From the NCBI GenBank assembly GCA_964646435.1, contig CAZYEJ010000073.1:1-6017 (forward strand): 6,017 nt of DNA, read 5' to 3'. Source of the stretch: UBA3076 sp964646435. GTDB lineage: Bacteria > Desulfobacterota > Dissulfuribacteria > Dissulfuribacterales > UBA3076. Numbering within the stretch: the stretch's first letter is position 1; each line of letters opens with the position of its first letter. The translations under genes and the position numbers were made by a program. The notes below the pieces were generated by a model. It was not told the origin of the DNA and did no database searches. It saw only the letters and a program-made list of their open reading frames with translations. Below, one piece after another: positions 1 through 6,017 of the stretch.

Positions 1-63
1 AAAATTCTGTTAATTTTTGTTCAACTTATTTATCTCCCGTTCCTAAGAGCTATTTTCCAGGAT

Positions 64-891
64 ATGTGGCAAATTTTTCTACAGTCCGTAATTCTTATTA
101 CTACTATTTATGTCGGTCTTGCCGCTTTTCTATTTTTTACCCAATCACGCCTCGTCTATTTTCCCACCAGTGAGATAGTTGCAACACCGGATCAAATTGG
201 TTTATCGTACAAATCAGTTTCCTTTAAAGCCCCGGATGGAGTCAAGCTCTCAGGCTGGTTCATCCCGGCTGACTCGCCAAGAGGTGTGGTCATATTCTGC
301 CATGGTAACGCAGGCAACATCTCCCACCGTCTTGAGTCTATAGAGATATTCCATCGCCTTCGACTCAGCATCTTTATCTTTGACTATCGGGGCTATGGGG
401 CAAGCGAAGGCACTCCTTCAGAGGAGGGTAGTTATCTCGATGTAAAAGGGGCCTGGAACTACTTGATCGAGCATGATGGATTGGCTCCGTCTGATATTAT
501 CCTTTTTGGTCGATCTCTTGGAGGCGCCGTGGCCGCATGGTTAGCCGGGCAATATTTGCCCAAAGCCCTTATCATAGAATCTACTTTTACTTCAGCTCCG
601 GATTTGGCTGGAGAGCTGTATTTTTATTTGCCTGTAAAATTGCTTTGTAGATATAAGTACAATGCCTTGGCTGCCATCAGGGAAGTTCATTGTCCTGTTC
701 TCATAGTCCATAGTCAAGAAGACGAAATCGTTTCCTTCAGGCATGGGCGCAAGCTTTTCGATGCGGCTAACGAGCCCAGGGTCTTTCTTGAAATTTCAGG
801 AAGTCATAATGATGGATTTATCACATCAAGTAGTGTTTACCTAAACGGACTCAAGGCCTTTCTTGATCAAGTTGATGGGAATATACTTTAA
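64..891 (+). CDS. Membrane-anchored alpha/beta hydrolase (BEM46/ABHD13-like)
   Basis: This is a serine hydrolase of the alpha/beta fold, 275 residues, about the usual length for the bacterial BEM46/ABHD13-like group. A hydrophobic segment at residues 8-26 should anchor it in the inner membrane, and the RLVYFP stretch just after it is typical of the group. Visible motifs in order: HGNAGN (80-85, oxyanion region), DYRGYG (107-112), nucleophile elbow GRSLGG (149-154, Ser151), acid Asp220 in SQED, and His248 in GSHNDGF. The triad is complete, so it is probably active as an esterase, lipase or thioesterase; the substrate cannot be told from sequence. The ATG at 64 gives a normal-length N-terminus, but AGGA (59-62) ends only one base before it and the frame stays open to the window edge without an upstream ATG, GTG or TTG. 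A longer protein starting outside the window is therefore possible. Gene 2 follows after 18 bases. Confidence 0.9.
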   Translation: MWQIFLQSVILITTIYVGLAAFLFFTQSRLVYFPTSEIVATPDQIGLSYKSVSFKAPDGVKLSGWFIPADSPRGVVIFCHGNAGNISHRLESIEIFHRLRLSIFIFDYRGYGASEGTPSEEGSYLDVKGAWNYLIEHDGLAPSDIILFGRSLGGAVAAWLAGQYLPKALIIESTFTSAPDLAGELYFYLPVKLLCRYKYNALAAIREVHCPVLIVHSQEDEIVSFRHGRKLFDAANEPRVFLEISGSHNDGFITSSSVYLNGLKAFLDQVDGNIL

Positions 892-897
892 TTATTT

Positions 898-902
898 GAG
901 GA
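898..902 (+). promoter_or_regulatory. Ribosome binding site for the 3D-domain lipoprotein gene
   Basis: GAGGA lies 7 bases before the ATG at 910, in the short gap after the hydrolase stop codon. It is the best Shine-Dalgarno match before any gene in the window and supports the 910 start, which also places the signal peptide correctly. Confidence 0.75.
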
Positions 903-909
903 ATAAATA

Positions 910-1434
910 ATGAGACGGATGCTTCCCTGGTTACTGCTTGCGTGTTTAGTGGTTTCGGGGTGCGCCGGTAACAACGTACGCCGGATGGAAGTCACCGCAT
1001 ACTGCGGATGTGGGCAATGTTGCGGCTGGGAACGTGGAAGGTGGAGATATCTGAAGCTGGATGTCTGGAACCGCTATGTGAGTTCAGGAAAGCGCAAAGG
1101 CCAGCCTTACTCTGGGCGTACCGCTAGTGGCACAAAACCCCATCAGCCACATCCCGGGCTCATTTCAATAGACAGTGTTGTGCATCCCTGGATGATCCCC
1201 ATTCGACTGATCTTTTTCCCATGGCTCTTTATGCCACGGGATGGGACCATTGCGGCTGATACCAAATATTATTATTTTGGTACCCGGATGTATATTCCTG
1301 GTTACGGATGGGGTATTGTGGAAGACCGGGGATTTGCTATTAAAGGACCTGATCGCATTGATGTTTACTTCAGCTCTCATCAAAAGGCCCTTAACTGGGG
1401 CAGGAAGAGAGTGGATATAAGCATTGAAAGATAA
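910..1434 (+). CDS. Lipoprotein with C-terminal 3D (three-Asp) domain
   Basis: This is a 174-residue predicted lipoprotein. The N-terminus has basic residues (MRRM), a hydrophobic core and a lipobox VSGC (15-18), so Cys18 should be lipidated after cleavage and the protein held on a membrane facing the periplasm. The mature part carries the marks of the 3D domain, the double-psi-barrel fold shared with MltA lytic transglycosylases and Rpf/YuiC-type proteins: TAYCGCGQCCGW (29-40), TASG (71-74), AADTKYYYFGT (115-125), GYGWGIVEDRG (131-141) and IKGPDRIDVYF (144-154). The three namesake aspartates are probably Asp117, Asp139 and Asp151. By family, a role in cleaving or binding peptidoglycan is likely; this is inferred, not shown. 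Unusual points are the cluster of four cysteines (32, 34, 37, 38) and a hydrophobic insert at about 92-108 between TASG and the first Asp. It lies between the hydrolase (18 bases) and the activase gene (8 bases), probably in the same transcript. Confidence 0.85.
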   Translation: MRRMLPWLLLACLVVSGCAGNNVRRMEVTAYCGCGQCCGWERGRWRYLKLDVWNRYVSSGKRKGQPYSGRTASGTKPHQPHPGLISIDSVVHPWMIPIRLIFFPWLFMPRDGTIAADTKYYYFGTRMYIPGYGWGIVEDRGFAIKGPDRIDVYFSSHQKALNWGRKRVDISIER

Positions 1435-1442
1435 AAATATTG

Positions 1443-4400
1443 ATGAAAAAGATATCCGTTAACGATAAAAAATTGTTTCAAGATTCTGATCTATACTATG
1501 TGGGTATTGATGCCGGGTCCGTTAGCCTGAATTGTATCGTCGTCAATGATAAGAGGAAAATTATTTACGAATTCCCATACAAGCGACACCTTGGCAAAGT
1601 GGAGGAGGGGGTTTTGGCTCTTATTCAGGGCCTGTATGAAAGATTCGGGCAAGAGAGAATCCAGTCTATTTCTTTTACCGGGAACCATGGAAAGAAGCTT
1701 AGTGAGGAATTGGGGACTTTTTATGAATTCGAGACCATAAGCCAGGTCCTTGGCGCCATTTTTTTGAGGCCGGACGTTAAAACAATCATCAGTATGGGGG
1801 GACAGGAGACGGCCCTTTTACAGATCGATCATTACGATGGTGGCTGGGAATTGGAATACTTTAATACCAATGGTCCCTGCGCATCCGGTACAGGGTCTTT
1901 CATCGATCAGCAGGCCCAGAGATTGGCCACTACCATGTACACCAGAAAAACGGATTTTATCTCTGATGAGATCGACAAGATATTGGCTGATTTTGTCAAG
2001 CTTGGTCTGAAGAGCCAGAGGCCTGCCAATGTGGCCTGCCGCTGCACCGTGTTTACAAAGTCTGACATGATTCATCTCCAGAATAAGGGAGAGAAGCTGG
2101 AGGATATTATCTATGGCCTTCACGTTGGAAACGCCAGAAACTACATGAGCACCATCGTCTCCAACCGGGTACTTGAAGAACCGATTCTTTTTATCGGTGG
2201 GCTATCGTTGAATGATCTCCAGGTTAAGGCCTTCAGAAGCTATTTTCCGGAGTTGATCGTACCTCCCCATAACACTTCTATAGGCGCCCTGGGAGTTGCT
2301 TTTGGTGCCCTTGAATCCGGCAAGGAAAACCAAGTGGATCTGGATGTGCTAAAAACCGGGGGATTTAAGAATGAGATTTCAGTGCCGGTGGCGCCCAGGT
2401 TGGCATTGAGACAGACGACCTTTCCGGAGACGAACGAGATTCAGAAAAAGTCCTTGCAAAAAATGACAAGGGTATACCTCGGTATCGATGTAGGGTCCAC
2501 GACTACTAAATACGCCCTCATCAACAATAACCGCGAGATAATTCGCAAGACCTATGTGCCTACTCAGGGCAAGCCTATAGAGGTCACCCAGAGGCTCCTT
2601 ACGTGTATCCGCGATGATATAGGGAAAAGGATTGAAATCGTAGGCACGGCCATAACCGGCTCGGGCAGGAACGTGGTAGGAGATTTTCTGAATGTAGACC
2701 TGATCATCGATGAGATAACGGCCCACGCTAGAGGTGCAGTAGAGATATGCCCCGAGGTGGATACTATTTTTGAGATCGGGGGACAGGACTCCAAATACAT
2801 CTCTATTGCCAATACCTATCCCCTTGATTTTGACATGAATAAAGTGTGCGCTGCCGGTACGGGTAGTTTTTTGCATGAGCTGGCCAATAAATACGGGATC
2901 AATATTGTGGGCGAGTTTCAGGAGATTGCACTTTCATCAGAGAGGCCTGTCAAGCTGGCTGAGAGATGCACAGTATTCATGGAATCAGACCTAGTGTCTT
3001 ATCACCAGAAGGGTCTAGAGAGAAAAGATCTGATAGCCGGACTGTGTTATGCCATCGTCTATAACTATCTGAACCGGGTAGTTGGAAAGCGAAAGATAGG
3101 ACAAAGGGTCATGTTCTTAGGTGGCCCTTCTTTGAATAAGGGGGTTGTTGCCGCCTTTGAAAATGTCCTTGGACGTGGTCTCCTGGTCCCCAGACACAGA
3201 GAAGTCTTAGGTGCCTATGGCGCTGCTGTGAGTGTGCAGGAGAAAATGCGCCTTGAGAAAAAAAGCGAGAGCACCTTCAGAGGTCTGGACAGCGCCATAA
3301 AAGACCGGATGGAGTATACCGAAAAAGTATGCCATGCAGATCCTCACTGCCATAATAGATGCAAACTGAAAATTTATAATTTTGACGGTCGTCGTAGTAT
3401 CTGGGGCGGGGAGTGTGGTCGCTATGAATTGACAAAAAGCAGTGGACCCAGGAAAGAGAACTTTTTTGAACTGAGACAGGAGGTCTGGCAGGCACACATG
3501 GCCGGGGTTTACACGGAAGTGCAGGGTGAACCCCTGATGGAGACGGACAATCGACCAACCGTAGGTATGCAGAGGGCCCTTTATGGCCACCAATTGAGTA
3601 TTATGTGGGCCCATTTTTTTGACCAGCTCGGATTCCGGCTTGTCCTGAGCCCGCCAACCAATGCACACATCTCCAAGACCGGGATAGAGACAGTTATGGC
3701 TGAGACCTGCTATCCGGTGAAGGTCTCCCACGGTCACATCAAGGAGCTGATAGGAAAAACAAGATACCTTTTCCTTCCCAGTATTATTACTATGCCTGTG
3801 CCTGAGCCTTCGGAAACCGGGTATTACTGTCCCATGCTCCAGAGCAATTCCTATATGGTCAGAATGGCCCTCGAACTTGACCTGTCATCTGTTTTGACTC
3901 CGGTAATTCATCTAAATTACGATCCCGAACTCCTGGCACTAGAGATTTCAGAGCAGATACAATCGAAGCTCGGCGTAAGTAAGGCAGAGATAAAAAAGGC
4001 CCTTTATTATGCCTTGGACAGGCAGAATCAGTTTGCCACGGAGCTTTACCAGAAAGGTAAAAAAATTCTTAAAGATCAGGACCCTGATGAGCCAATCGTG
4101 GTAGTGACAGGTCGCCCATATAATCTTTACGATAAAAGGCTGAATTTGAGGCTTGGTCAGAATTTGAGCAAGATCGGAGTAGCCGCGCTGCCCATGGATT
4201 TCATAGATGTCTCATCGGTTGACCTTTCAGATTTTCCATCCATGTATTGGGGATTTGGTGCTCAGGTCTTGAGGACTGTCAGATTCGTAAAGGAACATCC
4301 TAACTATTTCAGTCTTCATTTGACCAATTTCGGGTGCGGTCCGGACTCCTTTATTGAGCATTTTTACAAGCATATCATGGGAGACAAGGCCTATCTGATC

Positions 4401-4529
4401 CTGGAGCTTGATGAGCACAGTGCCGTAGCAGGTGTTATGACCAGGCTGGAGGCCTATAAGAACGTTATAGAAAATACGATGCAGAAATCCAGGTCAGATC
4501 TGAAATTTGACTTAAAAGTGGCAAATTAG
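1443..4529 (+). CDS. Tandem BadF/BadG/HgdC-type activase fused to DUF2229/HgdB-like region
   Basis: This is a 1028-residue cytoplasmic iron-sulfur ATPase of the acyl-CoA dehydratase activase family, which uses ATP to push electrons to very low potential. Counting from the ATG at 1443, activase domain 1 spans about 16-295: GIDAGS (21-26), GGQET (119-122 region), CASGTGSF with Cys146, CRCTVF with Cys199/Cys201, and GGLSLN. Domain 2 spans about 343-600: GIDVGS (347-352), GGQDSK, CAAGTGSF with Cys469, RCTVF with Cys509, and GGPSLN. A linker has Cys630, 636, 640 and 658. The DUF2229/HgdB-like region from about 705 has ETCYPV (Cys756), YYCPM (Cys796), NFGCGPDSF (Cys965) and a terminal ELDEHSAVAGVMTRLEA. 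Single-chain relatives in Firmicutes run to about 1400 residues; here the last part is the next gene. A TTG at 1440 directly before the ATG is a possible alternative start; the ATG is preferred. The ribosome site is weak (GAAAG at 1426-1430). The substrate is unknown. Confidence 0.9.
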   Translation: MKKISVNDKKLFQDSDLYYVGIDAGSVSLNCIVVNDKRKIIYEFPYKRHLGKVEEGVLALIQGLYERFGQERIQSISFTGNHGKKLSEELGTFYEFETISQVLGAIFLRPDVKTIISMGGQETALLQIDHYDGGWELEYFNTNGPCASGTGSFIDQQAQRLATTMYTRKTDFISDEIDKILADFVKLGLKSQRPANVACRCTVFTKSDMIHLQNKGEKLEDIIYGLHVGNARNYMSTIVSNRVLEEPILFIGGLSLNDLQVKAFRSYFPELIVPPHNTSIGALGVAFGALESGKENQVDLDVLKTGGFKNEISVPVAPRLALRQTTFPETNEIQKKSLQKMTRVYLGIDVGSTTTKYALINNNREIIRKTYVPTQGKPIEVTQRLLTCIRDDIGKRIEIVGTAITGSGRNVVGDFLNVDLIIDEITAHARGAVEICPEVDTIFEIGGQDSKYISIANTYPLDFDMNKVCAAGTGSFLHELANKYGINIVGEFQEIALSSERPVKLAERCTVFMESDLVSYHQKGLERKDLIAGLCYAIVYNYLNRVVGKRKIGQRVMFLGGPSLNKGVVAAFENVLGRGLLVPRHREVLGAYGAAVSVQEKMRLEKKSESTFRGLDSAIKDRMEYTEKVCHADPHCHNRCKLKIYNFDGRRSIWGGECGRYELTKSSGPRKENFFELRQEVWQAHMAGVYTEVQGEPLMETDNRPTVGMQRALYGHQLSIMWAHFFDQLGFRLVLSPPTNAHISKTGIETVMAETCYPVKVSHGHIKELIGKTRYLFLPSIITMPVPEPSETGYYCPMLQSNSYMVRMALELDLSSVLTPVIHLNYDPELLALEISEQIQSKLGVSKAEIKKALYYALDRQNQFATELYQKGKKILKDQDPDEPIVVVTGRPYNLYDKRLNLRLGQNLSKIGVAALPMDFIDVSSVDLSDFPSMYWGFGAQVLRTVRFVKEHPNYFSLHLTNFGCGPDSFIEHFYKHIMGDKAYLILELDEHSAVAGVMTRLEAYKNVIENTMQKSRSDLKFDLKVAN

Positions 4530-4534
4530 AAGGA
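4530..4534 (+). promoter_or_regulatory. Closely spaced ribosome binding site before the HgdB-like gene
   Basis: AAGGA begins right after the stop codon of the activase gene and ends only one base before the ATG at 4536. This is closer than the usual 5-9 bases. No other ATG or GTG lies nearby in frame, so the start is kept; translation may rely on ribosomes arriving from the upstream gene. Confidence 0.45.
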
Positions 4535-4535
4535 A

Positions 4536-5894
4536 ATGGAATCAGACAAAGTTGTAGATTTCCAATCGCTGACCAGGAATTTGGGCCGTTTTGATCTCAG
4601 GAATAAGACGTTCCTGATTCCTCAGATGAACAGGATAGGAGGTCATCTTATCGCAGCAACATTCAGGGGGTTTGGTGTTAATGCAAAGGTAATGGATACC
4701 AATAAGGGCCTTGACCTTGGAAAGGAATACACTTCCGGCAAAGAATGCTATCCCTGCCAAATGACTACAGGAGATATCCTGTATTTTTTAAAAAAAGAGG
4801 AGGAGATGCGGGGAAAGGACTTCAAGCCGGAAGATTACGTCTACTTTATGCCCGAATCGGGCGGACCGTGCCGTTTCGGCATGTACAACAAATACCAGCG
4901 AATTGTCCTTGATTCTTTTCCTGAGTTGAAGGGTGTAAAAATCGGTTCCCTTACTACAAGGGATGGATACTCACTGGAAGGTATAATTGAGAAGGAACGT
5001 GGCAGGGATCTCAGGAAAGCTGTCTATTTTTCTATAGTATTAGCCGACATCCTTGACAGGTTGCTCTGGAGAGTCAGGCCCTATGAAAAGGAACCCGGGA
5101 TAACTGACGATTTTATCGAGAGATCCATGCACGTCATGGAAGATAGCTTTGAGAAATACGGGGCAAATAAGGATTTTGAAAAAATCCTTGATCAATTGGA
5201 AAAGATTATCGAAGAGGGAAAGACAATTATTGATCCCAGCATCCCTGCCAAGCCCTTTATTGGGATCGTCGGGGAGACTTACTTGAGAACACATGTCTAT
5301 GCAAATCAGGATTTGATCAGAGTTCTGGAAAAGTACGGGGCTGAGGTGATGAGTGCCTCTGTTGCCGAATGGATAAATTATACTGCCTATGACAGGTTGA
5401 GAGAGGCGAGAGTAGGTTTTCGGTTTAGCCTGAAACAGCTCCGCCTGGGCTCCATGAGGGATTATTTAAAAAGGATCATCGGCTTCGGGGGGGACCTTTT
5501 ATACCAAGAATTCAGACAGAAGCAGGCCTACAAGAGGGTGAGATCGCTAATTGACCTGGCCGAAGACCATAAATTGGCAGATCTGGATAATATTCTTAAA
5601 GAAAAGGACCTGTTTTGTTTTGATGTAGGCACAGAGGCCTGTTTAAGCATTTCTGGAATCGTGGAATATGCCAGGGAAGGATATAACGGCGTGGTGAATG
5701 TCTATCCTTTCACCTGCATGCCCGGTACGATCACTTCAGCTATCGCAAAGCCTCTTATGAACAAACTGAGAATTCCATATCTGGATACCCCCTACGACTC
5801 GGGCTTCCAACCTGGAAGGGAGGCGGCCATTAGGACCTTCATGTACCAGGCGTATCAACATTTCAAACGAAATGGCAGAAAAAGGCGAACCTAG
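4536..5894 (+). CDS. HgdB-like acyl-CoA dehydratase activase-related protein, six Cys
   Basis: This is a 452-residue cytoplasmic protein of the 2-hydroxyacyl-CoA dehydratase (HgdB/BcrB/C-like) superfamily. It corresponds to the C-terminal part of the single-chain activase proteins of about 1400 residues known from Firmicutes. Motifs in order: SGKECYPCQMTTGD (Cys71, Cys74), ESGGPCRFGMYNKY (Cys112), LFCFDVGTEACLS (Cys361, Cys369), PFTCMPGTITSAI (Cys394) and a terminal PYDSGFQPGREAAIRTFMYQA, which matches the usual EHTGEAGxxTRLEAF ending. The protein contains exactly these six cysteines, all in or next to family motifs, so they are likely iron-sulfur ligands. Six would suit a double-cubane [8Fe-9S] cluster, as known from the double-cubane cluster proteins; that is inference. 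It lies 6 bases after the activase gene and is almost certainly co-translated with it and its physical partner. The C-terminus ends in a short basic tail (KRNGRKRRT). The physiological substrate cannot be named. Confidence 0.88.
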   Translation: MESDKVVDFQSLTRNLGRFDLRNKTFLIPQMNRIGGHLIAATFRGFGVNAKVMDTNKGLDLGKEYTSGKECYPCQMTTGDILYFLKKEEEMRGKDFKPEDYVYFMPESGGPCRFGMYNKYQRIVLDSFPELKGVKIGSLTTRDGYSLEGIIEKERGRDLRKAVYFSIVLADILDRLLWRVRPYEKEPGITDDFIERSMHVMEDSFEKYGANKDFEKILDQLEKIIEEGKTIIDPSIPAKPFIGIVGETYLRTHVYANQDLIRVLEKYGAEVMSASVAEWINYTAYDRLREARVGFRFSLKQLRLGSMRDYLKRIIGFGGDLLYQEFRQKQAYKRVRSLIDLAEDHKLADLDNILKEKDLFCFDVGTEACLSISGIVEYAREGYNGVVNVYPFTCMPGTITSAIAKPLMNKLRIPYLDTPYDSGFQPGREAAIRTFMYQAYQHFKRNGRKRRT

Positions 5895-5936
5895 CTTCCC
5901 GCAATCAGCCTGCCCTGACGCGACCATTTCTTTTCT

Positions 5937-5955
5937 TCAGGAATCTCTATCCTGA
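5937..5955 (+). repeat. Short inverted repeat after the operon
   Basis: TCAGGA (5937-5942) and TCCTGA (5950-5955) form a perfect 6-base stem with a 7-base loop, 42 bases after the last stop codon. The T-rich run lies before the stem, not after it, and no T-tract follows on either strand, so it is not a normal intrinsic terminator. It could be a weak RNA hairpin at the 3' end of the transcript or chance. Confidence 0.3.
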
Positions 5956-5964
5956 CAATTGTGA

Positions 5965-6017
5965 AGCGGATCGTCAAACACCATCATTTTGCTTGTAGAA
6001 GATAAGGAAGCACATGC
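5965..6017 (+). CDS. Possible start of a response-regulator receiver domain (partial, cut by window edge)
   Basis: The frame that includes 5980-6015 reads NTIILLVEDKEAH. This is the first strand and acidic pocket of a CheY-like receiver domain (hydrophobic strand, then V-E-D), and the frame runs off the window. An in-frame TGA at 5962-5964 limits the start to 5965 or later, yet there is no ATG or GTG between it and the VED motif. Only a TTG at 5989 is usable, and that would cut into the first strand. A GTG at 5961 lies in another frame and would reach the motif only with a one-base shift. It may be a real gene with a rare start (ATC or ATT at 5983-5988), a fragment, or a sequence error. Only 13-17 residues are visible. 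Confidence 0.4.

Noticed and set aside
1..63. A promoter in the AT-rich stretch before the hydrolase gene (TTGTTC at 17-22)
   Set aside because: No -10-like hexamer lies at the right distance, so no promoter is called; the hydrolase frame also stays open through this stretch.
2379..2876. A long minus-strand reading frame inside the activase gene, and another at 3207-3737
   Set aside because: Both lie wholly inside a well-supported coding region with clear activase motifs and show no recognisable family features; they are shadows.
4521..4540. The boundary between the two activase-system genes as a frameshift in a single long gene
   Set aside because: The large protein ends with a complete ELDEHS...TRLEA-type C-terminus, the next gene has its own ATG and AAGGA, and its N-terminus starts at a natural domain edge, so a true two-gene arrangement is more likely than a broken fusion.
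5937..5955. The TCAGGA/TCCTGA hairpin as an intrinsic terminator
   Set aside because: The stem is only 6 bases, GC is moderate and no T-run follows on either strand; the T-rich stretch lies on the 5' side.
5891..5980. A minus-strand open stretch of about 28 codons ending in a TAG that shares the CTAG with the stop codon of the HgdB-like gene
   Set aside because: It reads like a plausible protein tail (RIEIPEEKKW), but it is closed upstream by a TGA and has at best a TTG start, so it is too short to support as a gene and competes with the receiver-domain reading on the + strand.

Overview
The window looks like chromosomal DNA from an anaerobic bacterium. The closest feel is a sulfate-reducing or syntrophic member of the Desulfobacterota (former Deltaproteobacteria). 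This is inferred from the oxygen-sensitive acyl-CoA dehydratase/benzoyl-CoA reductase type activation system, the protein sequence style and the moderate GC content. No marker gene in the window proves it.

Layout: four complete genes all lie on the + strand, tightly packed from about 64 to 5894. They are (1) a membrane-anchored alpha/beta hydrolase (64-891); (2) a small lipoprotein with a C-terminal 3D (three-aspartate) domain (910-1434), 18 bases downstream and with a good ribosome binding site; (3) a very large iron-sulfur ATPase (1443-4529), 8 bases downstream, with two BadF/HgdC-type activase domains followed by a DUF2229/HgdB-like region; (4) a second HgdB-like protein (4536-5894), 6 bases downstream. 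The small gaps suggest one transcript, or at least tight coupling of genes 3 and 4. No convincing promoter is visible in the 63 bases before gene 1, and the gene 1 frame is open to the window edge. The last 123 bases hold a short hairpin and, at the very edge, what reads as the start of a response-regulator receiver domain with no ordinary start codon in frame.

How the genes work together: genes 3 and 4 are the interesting pair. In the known systems an ATP-driven homodimeric activase, with one [4Fe-4S] cluster shared between two subunits, fires low-potential electrons into a two-subunit HgdB-like iron-sulfur protein. Here the two activase domains are fused in tandem with one HgdB-like half, and the other HgdB-like half is the next gene. 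Together they could form a complete ATP-driven electron-injection machine. The cysteine counts (two plus two conserved in the activase domains, three in the fused HgdB-like half, exactly six in the separate half) suggest a bridging [4Fe-4S], a single [4Fe-4S] and possibly a double-cubane cluster. No substrate-specific gene is nearby, so the substrate is unknown. Genes 1 and 2 are envelope-associated and have no obvious biochemical link to the pair.
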